Source: an uncultured Bacilli bacterium (lineage in GTDB: Bacteria; Bacillota_I; Bacilli_A; ML615J-28; CAG-313). From it: a DNA stretch of 64,000 bases. Positions 25,281 to 34,682 of the stretch are shown here, piece after piece. The stretch covers positions 20,778-84,777 of the forward strand of contig CAKONV010000007.1 of NCBI GenBank assembly GCA_934098295.1. Direction: 5' to 3'. How positions within the stretch are numbered: position 1 is the first letter of the stretch; the number at the start of each line of letters is the position of its first letter. A program made the position numbers and the translations under genes. The notes under the pieces were generated by a model. That model worked only from the letters and a program-made list of their open reading frames with translations. It was not told the origin of the DNA and did no database searches.

Positions 25281-27518
25281 CTATTTCTTCTTTCTTAAAA
25301 CGATTCCCATTAAACTTGTTGCAGCAAGGAAAGATATTATTAATTCAGCACTCTTTTTGCCGCATTTTTTCTTTTTTTCTTGTGGCTTTTCATCTTTTAC
25401 TTCATCATATTTTAAGACTTCTGATGTTATTTTAAAGCTTTCACCCTCTTTTGTGTGTCCTTCTAAGACAAGTGTTAATTCATATACATTTTTAGTAAAA
25501 TCTAAATCACTAAATCTTTCACTACCTAACATGCTTGATAGTTCTTTTTCTTTTCCATTTATTAATATATAGGCTTTTTCAACAAGATTGTCATTATCTA
25601 CATATTCATAACTTACACTTAATGAATTTTCTTTTTTCTTTGATTCCTTAAATTCTTTGATTTCTGGTAAATCATAAGATAAGGTTTTTACAGTTATAGC
25701 TTCGGTACTAGCACTAAGAATATCACCACTTGGATCATAAATATTGTAAGTAAAATAGATACTGTATTCGGTATTAGCAATTAAATCGTTAATTATTAAT
25801 GATTCTTCATTGCCAAGTGTATATGTAGTATTGCCAATGTGAACAATTACATCTTTGATCCAGCTTGCCTTATCATTATTCATATCTTTAGTTATTTTAA
25901 TTGAAGTTTTTGATATGCCTTTTGCACTAAGGCCAGGATCAGGGTAATCATAATCTGGGGTTGTTAAATAAGTCTTGTATGTTTGGGTTGTAACTTTGGT
26001 AGGATCATATACATCCAAGTTATCATATGTAATTGTAACCGGATAAGTTGTTTGTTTTTCTAAGTTAGTAAAAGTTATAGAAGAAGTATAGTCTTTAGTT
26101 TCGTTGTTTAGTGTTATTTTTATGTTCTTTAAATTTTTAAATAATTCTTCATTTTTTACATTTAATTTAATGTTTGCAGTATTATAAGTTGATTCACTAC
26201 TGTCAAAGCTAAAACCAGGATCTCTCATTACTACTAAACAATGGTTACCATCACTTCTTTCACTACCATCACTTGGTTTATTAACAACATCAAAGTTTCC
26301 ATATTCATTACGAACGATTAAGGTTGAACTTCCACCACCATCAAGGTTATAGCCTTCAGTGCATCCTGCAAGTCTTAATAACTCACCACATTGTGGTAGC
26401 GATGCACCAATTTCATAATCAGATTCTTTACCTCTACCAGCTACTACCATAAATACCATTTCACCATTTTCTTTGAAACCAATTAAAGTACGTGGATGAG
26501 TAGTATAAATAAAATCATTATCTGTATTACCTTCATATAATGGGTTACCATCTTCTAAAACTTGATAAATATAGCCGATTGAAGAACTTACACTTTTCCA
26601 TTCATTTTCATAAACAAATTCACATTTTAAGTAATCATTAACATTAATGCTATTTAAAGAATTGTCTTTAGTTACTAAATAAAACTTACCAGTATCGGGT
26701 TTAGAATCTTTTCCTAAATCCTCTTTAATTTCTTCAATTGTACCTTTAACAAATGGCATACCGCCAATTGATACTCTGCAAACATCATAAGATCCTACAT
26801 ATACTTTATAACCAGTTAAATCATAAGTTGAAGTTGCATCTTTAGTTATCAAGGTAATACCTGAAGAGCTTGGTGCTTTATTATAAGCAGAAATTTTTAA
26901 TTCTTCAATTATTTCATCTTTTCCTTCATTGTATTTTCTTACATACATTGATGTAGAAATGGAAGGATCACCAATGATATAGCCACCTTCTTGTTTAAAG
27001 CCAATTGTGTTTCGGTAAGATGCTCCAGCTTTTTCAGCTCTATACATATCACCATCTTGCATGAAGTTACCCGTAGGTTCATGAGTTGCTGGTCTTCCAT
27101 CCGTAACAGTATTTTTGAAGAAATCACCGTTGATTCCAGCTAAAACGATCCATCCTGGGTGTGTAGCTTCATAATCTTTGGCAACTTGTCTTGTAGTCAT
27201 TTGTTTCCATGCATCTTTAGCACTTCCACTATATGTTACAACTTTGACATTTTCAGTTGGATCAAAATCAACCCATTGCACAGTATGGGGATTCCATTTA
27301 TACTTACTTGAAGACGGATCCGTAATACCATCATATAAAGTTTTCATCTTTTGTTTATATAACATGGCGTTACCATAAACATCCTTTTCAATAAGTTTTT
27401 CTACTAATTCGGCTTTATCCGATAATTTAGATGCTTGAATTTTTTGATTAGCACCTAACCCTAGACTTAACACTAAAGTTAAAACTAGCATCCATAAGAA
27501 ATTCAATAATTTTTTCAC
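25281..27518 (-). CDS. Secreted phosphodiester glycosidase (NAGPA/DUF2233 family) with C-terminal Cys/hydrophobic anchor
   Basis: 745 residues starting at a GTG that overlaps the preceding stop (GTGA) with a strong GGAGGAG site. It has a signal peptide (LWMLVLTLVLSLGLGA), then the phosphodiester glycosidase domain at about 75-435 with INGDFF, NTIGF, HPRTLIGFKENGEMVFMVVAG and the hallmark NLDGGGSSTLIV. Two fibronectin-III-like segments follow at about 440-700 (YPVTITYDNL ... and LIANTEYSIYFTYNI). The tail is KKKKCGKKSA (Cys719), FLAATSLMGIVL and RKKK. The animal homologue removes GlcNAc from GlcNAc-1-phosphodiesters. Bacterial members may act on teichoic-acid or glycan phosphodiesters; the substrate here is inferred only. 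Confidence 0.85.
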   Translation of the reverse strand: MKKLLNFLWMLVLTLVLSLGLGANQKIQASKLSDKAELVEKLIEKDVYGNAMLYKQKMKTLYDGITDPSSSKYKWNPHTVQWVDFDPTENVKVVTYSGSAKDAWKQMTTRQVAKDYEATHPGWIVLAGINGDFFKNTVTDGRPATHEPTGNFMQDGDMYRAEKAGASYRNTIGFKQEGGYIIGDPSISTSMYVRKYNEGKDEIIEELKISAYNKAPSSSGITLITKDATSTYDLTGYKVYVGSYDVCRVSIGGMPFVKGTIEEIKEDLGKDSKPDTGKFYLVTKDNSLNSINVNDYLKCEFVYENEWKSVSSSIGYIYQVLEDGNPLYEGNTDNDFIYTTHPRTLIGFKENGEMVFMVVAGRGKESDYEIGASLPQCGELLRLAGCTEGYNLDGGGSSTLIVRNEYGNFDVVNKPSDGSERSDGNHCLVVMRDPGFSFDSSESTYNTANIKLNVKNEELFKNLKNIKITLNNETKDYTSSITFTNLEKQTTYPVTITYDNLDVYDPTKVTTQTYKTYLTTPDYDYPDPGLSAKGISKTSIKITKDMNNDKASWIKDVIVHIGNTTYTLGNEESLIINDLIANTEYSIYFTYNIYDPSGDILSASTEAITVKTLSYDLPEIKEFKESKKKENSLSVSYEYVDNDNLVEKAYILINGKEKELSSMLGSERFSDLDFTKNVYELTLVLEGHTKEGESFKITSEVLKYDEVKDEKPQEKKKKCGKKSAELIISFLAATSLMGIVLRKKK

Positions 27519-28246
27519 TTTTCGTCTCCTCCTTTATTTTCTTTCCTACCTTTTGCCCTAACATAAATAATATAATATTTTTTAAATGTTAATTTTACAA
27601 CTAGATATATTGGAAGGCCAAAACCTCCAATTATTAAAATTGTATCATACATAATTGATAAATAAGCTATTACAACAATGGTCACTACTAATGCCAATGT
27701 AATTGCTAAATCTTTAAAAGCCATCATAGTGGCTAGTTTAATATCATCAATAATCCGACATCCACTCATATAGCTCATAACTAATGGTAAATGAATAACT
27801 ATACAAAGGAACATGATTGAAAAAGAAATTGATAGGATTAAACCTATTATATTTATAAGTCCTTCACTAAGGGAAGTATAAAAATAAATTATGCTATTAT
27901 AAAACAATAATATAAATATTACTAAAAAGATAGTTTCGATAATAGCTTTTTTATATACTTTTTTAAAGCTTTTAAAGAATTCTTTAAAGACAGTATTACA
28001 AAGTTTTAGTTCAAATTTAGATACTAAATCAATACCCGCACAAATAGCTGGGTATAAATATAAAATGGTTGGTATTAGGGTTAAATAGCTCCAATACTTA
28101 AAATTAGGTAAGTCTTTAAAGAAGATATTAAATAGGTATAGAAGTAAAAAAGAAGGAATGATAATCAGCAAATTGATTAGCACAATACGAAAAACATAGT
28201 CAAAAAATTTAAATATTTTACTATTGTACAAATTTACTGATTTCAT
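27515..28246 (-). CDS. YesL-like membrane protein (DUF624), second copy
   Basis: A 243-residue membrane protein with about six hydrophobic helices. FKFFDYVFRIVLINLLIIIPSFLLLYLF near the N-terminus corresponds to the same segment in the copy at 16301-17005. The family's usual mid-helix and C-terminal IYLVVKLTFKKYY segments follow. It ends in GTGA shared with the next start. It lies between the second permease pair and the anchored glycosidase, the normal YesL neighbourhood next to sugar ABC permeases. Its role is unknown. Confidence 0.8.
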   Translation of the reverse strand: MKSVNLYNSKIFKFFDYVFRIVLINLLIIIPSFLLLYLFNIFFKDLPNFKYWSYLTLIPTILYLYPAICAGIDLVSKFELKLCNTVFKEFFKSFKKVYKKAIIETIFLVIFILLFYNSIIYFYTSLSEGLINIIGLILSISFSIMFLCIVIHLPLVMSYMSGCRIIDDIKLATMMAFKDLAITLALVVTIVVIAYLSIMYDTILIIGGFGLPIYLVVKLTFKKYYIIYVRAKGRKENKGGDEK

Positions 28247-28273
28247 TTCTTCTTCTCCTTCATAATTTAAATA

Positions 28274-29371
28274 TTAACCAACGATACCACTACGTTCAAC
28301 ACCTTCAATGAATAAACGTTGAACAAATAGATAACCTATTAGTAATGGTAACATGATCATTAGAGCCGCTGTATTTGTTATAGCGGAAGTAAAGTAAGGG
28401 TTTGAACCAACTGAATCTCCAACCAAATATAATAAATGTTTAAACGCAACGTCCTTTAACAAGTTATTAATCCATTCGGAAATATTTAACATTCTCATTG
28501 TTAATAGTGGGAAGCTATCACCTGAGATACCATAGTATTTAACATAATAAGCATCATTCCATTGCCATACAAATGCAAATAGAGAAACAGTAGTAATACA
28601 ACCACGAGCATTTGGAAGCATTACGCTCCAGAATGTACGAACAACACCAGCTCCATCAATTTGAGCACTTTCTTCAAGTTCTACAGGAATTCCTCTAAAG
28701 AATTGTCTAAATAGATAAATGAACAATGCTGCTCTTATACCTTGACCAAAGATAGCCATTATATAAAGAATTATATCTTTTCCTTCACCTTTTAGTGTTA
28801 AAGCACTACCAGTCATAGCTTTGAATATTCCAAAAATATCAAAGTGAGTATAATACAATTGACGTGATAAAGCAATAGCTTGAGGGGGAACAAGTAAGGT
28901 TAACATTACAACCCAGAAAATAAGATTGCTACCTTTAAATTTTAATCTTGCGAAAGCATAACCAGCAAGGGATGTGGCCCCAACTTGAAGAATCGCTGTA
29001 ATTAAAGATATTTTAATGTTGTCTCCTAAGGCCGTCCAATAGTCAAGTAATTCACCAGCAATTTTAAAGTTTACTAAAGAAAAGTTTTCAGGTATCCAAG
29101 TAACCAAAGGATTATTTAGGTCACCTGGGTCCATGATACCAACAATTATTTCTCTAAAAATTGGATAAATGATAATAAATGATAATCCTATGAAAATGAA
29201 TCCTCTAAGTATTGATACGGCTTTTGCCGAAACTTTTTGTCCAAATACAGCTCTTTTTATAGGATTTTTTACATCTACTTTAAACTCTTCATAACGTTCT
29301 TTAGCATCTTTACGATAGTTAGCAAACTTTTCTTTAAGTGTTAATTTTGTCTCATTATTTTTTGTCGTCAT
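28274..29371 (-). CDS. Carbohydrate ABC transporter permease, MalG/MsmG type
   Basis: 365 residues with six predicted membrane helices. Its coupling (EAA) loop that docks the ATPase reads ELEESAQIDGAGVVRTFWSVMLPNARG near residue 250. It ends in the typical EGVERSGIVG. I start at the ATG at 29371 with AAGGTGG 9 bases upstream; a further upstream ATG at 29401 would overlap the previous gene more deeply. It forms the second permease pair of the operon with the gene at 29355. There is no ATPase gene nearby; a shared MsmX-like ATPase elsewhere is likely. Confidence 0.92.
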   Translation of the reverse strand: MTTKNNETKLTLKEKFANYRKDAKERYEEFKVDVKNPIKRAVFGQKVSAKAVSILRGFIFIGLSFIIIYPIFREIIVGIMDPGDLNNPLVTWIPENFSLVNFKIAGELLDYWTALGDNIKISLITAILQVGATSLAGYAFARLKFKGSNLIFWVVMLTLLVPPQAIALSRQLYYTHFDIFGIFKAMTGSALTLKGEGKDIILYIMAIFGQGIRAALFIYLFRQFFRGIPVELEESAQIDGAGVVRTFWSVMLPNARGCITTVSLFAFVWQWNDAYYVKYYGISGDSFPLLTMRMLNISEWINNLLKDVAFKHLLYLVGDSVGSNPYFTSAITNTAALMIMLPLLIGYLFVQRLFIEGVERSGIVG

Positions 29372-30491
29372 AATAGAATACCACCTTCGATAAAATTCCA
29401 AGTACTATTAAAAGTAAGATTGCTATAACACCTAAATATGCCCATGACATAGCGGCATGAATACCATATTCTGATTTGTCAGCATATGTTTCAATTACAT
29501 CGTTAACACTAGAACGTAAATATGAATCAATAACTGTATATACGATAACCGTTGGAATCATTGGTGAAACCATTGGTAACGTAATTTTCCAGAACATTTC
29601 ATATTGTGTAGCACCTTCCATTTTTGCTGCTTCATATAAGTGTTTAGGAACTGATTGAATAGCTGTTAAGAAAATTAGAATTTGAATACCTGAGTACGTT
29701 ATTGTATCATAAATTGTTGATGTAATTCCAGAAAGGAAAGTTACAAAAAACTTAGGAACGCCAATACCTTGTAAGAATACACTCATATCAAACAATGTTG
29801 TTAAAGCATTATTTCCTTGAGCAGCCATCGCATTGTTTAAACTTGAACTTGCTTCAATTGCTGCTGATACAGCTTGTGAGTTAAATATTACTGGTAAAAA
29901 GAAGATAGCTCTTACGGCACCACGTCCTTTAAATTTACCATTTAACATTACTGCTAGCAATAAACTAAAGATTGTTATAACAGCGCAATCACTAGTAGTT
30001 GATCCAATTGTGTTTAATAATTCAACTGGGTACTTTGAGTCTACTGTGAAAGCATATTTATAGTTGTACAAGAAATCTGTTGATATTGGGTTTGTATAAT
30101 CACCAATTTTAACTGCTTCAGAACTAAAGAACTTACTAAAGTGAACAATTACACCACTAGCAGAAAGTTCAATTGTACTAAACGAATAAATAAGTGACAT
30201 TATTAATGGATATGCAAAGAATACTAAGAAACCAAGGATTGTTGGAAGTAAGAACATTACCGAAACAATCTTTTTTTGTACATCAAAACGAAGACGGTCA
30301 AATGTTCTTGCTTTTACCCAAGCTAATGGCCAAAATATATAACCAATAAAACGACCAATTTTTTCTAGTATTAATGATAACTTAGAAACACGATACCAGT
30401 TAATAAATTTATTCCATAAACCACTAAAGAATTCGGCAATTTTAGTTTTTAAACTCTTCTTGTCTTTTTGATTAGATTTGTCTTTTTTCAT
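29355..30491 (-). CDS. Carbohydrate ABC transporter permease, MalF/MsmF type
   Basis: 378 residues with a Lys-rich cytosolic N-terminus of about 75 residues, then six helices starting with SVMFLLPTILGFLVFFAYPLIMSL. The EAA loop reads LYEAAKMEGATQYEMFWKITLPMVSP near residue 285. The 3' end overlaps the next permease by 17 bases, so the two are translationally coupled. AAGGAGG precedes the ATG. Confidence 0.92.
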   Translation of the reverse strand: MKKDKSNQKDKKSLKTKIAEFFSGLWNKFINWYRVSKLSLILEKIGRFIGYIFWPLAWVKARTFDRLRFDVQKKIVSVMFLLPTILGFLVFFAYPLIMSLIYSFSTIELSASGVIVHFSKFFSSEAVKIGDYTNPISTDFLYNYKYAFTVDSKYPVELLNTIGSTTSDCAVITIFSLLLAVMLNGKFKGRGAVRAIFFLPVIFNSQAVSAAIEASSSLNNAMAAQGNNALTTLFDMSVFLQGIGVPKFFVTFLSGITSTIYDTITYSGIQILIFLTAIQSVPKHLYEAAKMEGATQYEMFWKITLPMVSPMIPTVIVYTVIDSYLRSSVNDVIETYADKSEYGIHAAMSWAYLGVIAILLLIVLGILSKVVFYYDDKK

Positions 30492-30507
30492 TTACTTGCC
30501 TCCTTCT

Positions 30508-33500
30508 TTAATTTAATACTGATGGTTGGAATGATTTTGCAGAAACAACAGTACCATCGGCTGCTGTATAATTGTTACGACTATAATTCAAGTAAACTAC
30601 AACATCTTTATTATTAACTTTGTATGTTACTTTATAGATGCTTTCATCAAGCCATTCATGTGCATATAAAGTTCCCTTGTAGATATTTAATTCATCTAAT
30701 GTTTCATACATATATTCTACATCAGTAACCCAGTTACTATATAGTGTATAGAAATAACTCTTATAATCAGTTTGAAGTAATTTATCACTTGACTCATATG
30801 TGAATGTATAAGCAAGGTTAGAACCAGTTTCAATTACATGCATTAAATATTCCATTGAACCTTTTTCTGAATTAGCGTTAAAGTTATAACCACTATAATC
30901 AAATAATCCATTAGCAACTAATTGATAGAAAGGAATTGAATAGTCAATAATTTCATATTTAGTTCCTTCAAATGGGATATTTTTAGCAATAGTTGTATAT
31001 TGGAATGCATAATCATATGGAGCATATAAAGTAAATTTATTAATTCCTTTTTCTTTCATATACTCTAAAGATTTAATTTGTTCTTTTATTGCATCATTTT
31101 TGAATGTTTCAACACCTTTTTTGTAATCACCAGCAAGAGATGAACCCATCTTATCAATAGCTAAACTATTACCAGATGGTGTTAGTTTCTTATAATTATC
31201 AGCTAATTTTTTAGCGAATTCAAAATAATAACGTGGTGACAATGATCTAATCTTTTCAGATTTTTTATCATACATATTTGTGTTAGGTTCATAATTTTGT
31301 TTAACTGCATATTTACCTGATGCATCATGAGTTGTATAATGATTGTTACCAAATGATTCTTGGAATTTTACAATTTCACCAAATGAAACATATGGGTATA
31401 CTGTTAATGATTCATCTTTGTTTGCCGTTAATTCTCTAAATTTTTCTTTAGAACCTAAAAGGCCTGACATTTTAATTGTTTTAAATGAAGTGTTTACAAG
31501 ATTTTCTTTACGCCATCCATAATAGAAAGCATTAATATTTTTAACACCGACATTTTTAAATGCTTGTACAATTATATCAAATTCATCTAAAGTTGTTAAT
31601 GAAGCTCTATCTTTATACTTAATACCAACAAAATTATTTTCAAAAGAGTATGTACCAAGAACTTGCATATCTAATACAGGAGTAGTTGTTGTATCTATAT
31701 TTTCAATATTGTAAGTATCAATAAGAATTTTTTGATAACGTTTAGCTACAGCAGAATAACTTAATTCATCCTCTGATAATAATGCAAATGATAATTTCAA
31801 ATCACTTTTGACAATAGCATCAGTCCATTTGTTAACTGTTTTTCTTTCATAAGAAGCTCTACCTAAAGTAATTGTTGTGTATTCACGATAATATGCACTG
31901 AAATAATTTGTATTAAAGTTATCTTTACGTCCAGAAATATCAGCTGTTAATTGTAATTGGGAAGCACCTTGTGTTGCGTAAGCAATAACACCAGAAGTGT
32001 TTCCTGTATTAACTACCGCATACATAGGGAACATTAAATCATAGAAACTACCTTTATTAATTTCTGAAGTATAAGTTAAGTCCGTTGTATAAACTCTCTT
32101 TACATATTTTGAATATTGTAATTTGTTATTATCATGATTTAAGATTGAACCACTTCCATCAGGAATTACAGTGTATCCTTCAATGCCAGCTTTTGTAGCT
32201 GTAAAATATGGTAGGATATCAATATATGTAAGTGGATATGAAGGGTCATCAACAATTGAATTACCAGGAATCATTACATCTAAACCATTTTCAGTTATTG
32301 TATATTCAATAGCAATTGAATATTTTGGATCGGAAATATCAATTGTTTGTCCGAACATATCGTTATCTTCTTTTAAATCTTCAACAGTATAACCACAATA
32401 ATCATACATTACTTTCTTTAATAATTGAATAGTTTGAATAGACATTTTTGAGAATCCGTTAGAATCGCAATAATCAGCTATTTCATAATAGTCAATACCA
32501 CCATCAAATTTATCTTTAAATTCATTTAAAGCACTATCTTTAGTGATTAAGTTTCCAAATATCTTTAAGAATAAGATTACGTCGTCTTTAGAAATAGGGT
32601 AACCATTTGCTTCAGCATCATCTAAGGCTTTCTTTAATGCATCGCTATCAGTACCACTTGAGAATATAGCTCCCATATATGGGTTGTTATTAAGCATAGC
32701 ATCAAAACGTTCAGCCGAAATATATTTAGGGAAATCAGCGTATGTTGTTCCTCTTTTTTCAATTGAATACCAAACAATAAGTTTACCAGTTTCCTCATCA
32801 ACTCTTACAGCGAAATTTGGTGTAATTTCTTCTTGAGTTGAAATGTTACGATCTAGAACTGAATATTGATAATTTGATCTACTTCCAGGGTTACCTGCAA
32901 ATATTGAATAGTTAAGATTTAATATTGTATTTTGTTCTAACTCTCTAGAAACGTTAGTAGATAAATCATCACCTGTAGGATTAGATAACCATGTTTGAAC
33001 AACGTTACCTTCTTTATCTGTTAATTCTAGTTTAAATGTCGTTAAATGATAGTTGAACCATAAACTATAAGTATTACCTTTGCTATCAGTTTTTGATAAG
33101 ACTGGTTTATTAGGATAATCTGTTGCAAGGCCACCAAAACCAAGTAGAGTTTCATTCTTGTAATCATCCCACTTTGGTAATGATTTTTGTAGAAGTGTTT
33201 TTAATGATGATAATTCATCATATTTGTTGAATTCAGTGATAAATTCATCATATTCTTCTTCGCTCATGCCACATTTTTTATCCTTTAACATAAGGGCAAA
33301 AGAATTATTTTTTAATGCTACAACTCCGAAACTTTTGAATAAGGCAATTTCATCATCATTCCAATCAGGGAATAAATCAATTAGATTTTCAGGGGCATCT
33401 CTTAATGCTGAATAAAAATCATATTTTTCACCTTCAAATCCATTTGCTAAAGCGAATTCATAAACATCATCATATTCACAAGTAACATCTGTTAAATCAT

Positions 33501-33957
33501 CTACAGTAATGTCAAAATATGCTTTTAACCATTCTTCAACCGTTCCATCATATGTTTTTTCACAAAGGTCATATTTTGTCTTATGTTCTCTGTAAATAGC
33601 ATCTATTCTCAATTTAGCGGCTATTGAAAGTAATTCTTCTTGATAACGAGCAGCTTCAAGTTTTTCTTTTTCTGTTAAACCATCACCATCTTCGTTATGA
33701 CCAGTAAGAACCCAAGGTAATTTATAATTTTCTTTATCTAAATAGTCAAATTTTTTAACATTTACGGTAATATCATCATAATATTTGAATCCATCTAATT
33801 TTTCTTGTTTCCAATAATCAGAAGGATATTCATTTTCAACAGTATTTGTAGAAGCTTTATATTTTCCTAAGAAATAAGTAGCAACAACAATAACAATGAT
33901 CACTGCAATAATGATCCATAATGTTCTTTTAATTAAAGTACCAAAACTTGCTTTCAT
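30508..33957 (-). CDS. DUF5696-family membrane-anchored protein of a sugar-uptake cluster
   Basis: 1149 residues with one N-terminal membrane anchor (about 9-30) and a large exported part. The region from about 520 shows the DUF5696-like features I recognise (DILPYFTATKAGIEGYTVIPDGSGSILNHDN). A barrel-like C-terminal half follows (NINAFYYGWRKENLVN, GLLGSKEKFRELT, FTLYAPYDYAF). The family occurs next to carbohydrate ABC permeases and Yip1-like genes in Paenibacillus and relatives, with no described activity that I know of. A glycosidase-like role is possible, but no catalytic pair is evident by eye. AGGAGG precedes the ATG; it is co-transcribed with both neighbours. Confidence 0.7.
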   Translation of the reverse strand: MKASFGTLIKRTLWIIIAVIIVIVVATYFLGKYKASTNTVENEYPSDYWKQEKLDGFKYYDDITVNVKKFDYLDKENYKLPWVLTGHNEDGDGLTEKEKLEAARYQEELLSIAAKLRIDAIYREHKTKYDLCEKTYDGTVEEWLKAYFDITVDDLTDVTCEYDDVYEFALANGFEGEKYDFYSALRDAPENLIDLFPDWNDDEIALFKSFGVVALKNNSFALMLKDKKCGMSEEEYDEFITEFNKYDELSSLKTLLQKSLPKWDDYKNETLLGFGGLATDYPNKPVLSKTDSKGNTYSLWFNYHLTTFKLELTDKEGNVVQTWLSNPTGDDLSTNVSRELEQNTILNLNYSIFAGNPGSRSNYQYSVLDRNISTQEEITPNFAVRVDEETGKLIVWYSIEKRGTTYADFPKYISAERFDAMLNNNPYMGAIFSSGTDSDALKKALDDAEANGYPISKDDVILFLKIFGNLITKDSALNEFKDKFDGGIDYYEIADYCDSNGFSKMSIQTIQLLKKVMYDYCGYTVEDLKEDNDMFGQTIDISDPKYSIAIEYTITENGLDVMIPGNSIVDDPSYPLTYIDILPYFTATKAGIEGYTVIPDGSGSILNHDNNKLQYSKYVKRVYTTDLTYTSEINKGSFYDLMFPMYAVVNTGNTSGVIAYATQGASQLQLTADISGRKDNFNTNYFSAYYREYTTITLGRASYERKTVNKWTDAIVKSDLKLSFALLSEDELSYSAVAKRYQKILIDTYNIENIDTTTTPVLDMQVLGTYSFENNFVGIKYKDRASLTTLDEFDIIVQAFKNVGVKNINAFYYGWRKENLVNTSFKTIKMSGLLGSKEKFRELTANKDESLTVYPYVSFGEIVKFQESFGNNHYTTHDASGKYAVKQNYEPNTNMYDKKSEKIRSLSPRYYFEFAKKLADNYKKLTPSGNSLAIDKMGSSLAGDYKKGVETFKNDAIKEQIKSLEYMKEKGINKFTLYAPYDYAFQYTTIAKNIPFEGTKYEIIDYSIPFYQLVANGLFDYSGYNFNANSEKGSMEYLMHVIETGSNLAYTFTYESSDKLLQTDYKSYFYTLYSNWVTDVEYMYETLDELNIYKGTLYAHEWLDESIYKVTYKVNNKDVVVYLNYSRNNYTAADGTVVSAKSFQPSVLN

Positions 33958-33968
33958 TTTATTGCCTC

Positions 33969-34682
33969 CTACATATACCTTGTTGATATCTCATCATAAA
34001 TTGAGTACAAGAAACCGTAGATTTGTTCAGCTAAGTTAAAGATTAACAATGCTAAGAAAACGATAATAGCCGTTGCTACAATTGTTAAAATTACTGACCA
34101 AAGTACTTTTCCAAGTCCATATTCATGAATAGAAATCAAGCCTGTAAGTGCCATGAAACCAGTTAATGTCCATGCAAGAATTTGTATCAATTGAATAAAT
34201 TGAGCTTCGCTTGCTGTAATAACATTACTTAGAGGTATGTTAATAAATCCTAATATCATAACTGGGAAATATGAATAACATGCCATCATAAAGATTTCTT
34301 TCATTTTGCCTTTACCATCCATTAGGGTAGTAACACTCCAGTTAGCTATTGATAATAGTAGTGGAGGTAGGGCACCATATACTAAAACTCTAATACTACT
34401 AAATGTTTGGGGATTGTTAGTATTGATAACCGGACCTTGAAAATTATATTCCAACATTTTCATGGCAACGTATAACACAATAATAACGATTGAAACCCAC
34501 ATTTTACCTTTTTTCTCTTGTTTGAATGATTGCCATCCAGCCATAGGATGAGTAAGAATATATAGTGGATAACCAAATACTTCTTGGAAGAAAACAGAAA
34601 TAGCTTCCTTAACTTTTTTAACAACATCAACAAATTTTGTTGGTTGCTTTTCTTTTGTCATATTTACTTGTTGATTTTCCAT
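33969..34682 (-). CDS. Yip1-family integral membrane protein
   Basis: 237 residues. A cytosolic N-terminus (about 1-40) is followed by the Yip1 segment LYILTHPMAGWQSFKQEKKG and five hydrophobic helices (about 62-80, 108-125, 138-160, 165-185 and 200-225). Its ATG overlaps the stop of the preceding gene (TAATG). Yip1 proteins in Bacilli often accompany DUF5696 and NHL-repeat proteins in ABC sugar clusters; a scaffold or membrane-organising role is a guess. Confidence 0.8.
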   Translation of the reverse strand: MENQQVNMTKEKQPTKFVDVVKKVKEAISVFFQEVFGYPLYILTHPMAGWQSFKQEKKGKMWVSIVIIVLYVAMKMLEYNFQGPVINTNNPQTFSSIRVLVYGALPPLLLSIANWSVTTLMDGKGKMKEIFMMACYSYFPVMILGFINIPLSNVITASEAQFIQLIQILAWTLTGFMALTGLISIHEYGLGKVLWSVILTIVATAIIVFLALLIFNLAEQIYGFLYSIYDEISTRYM

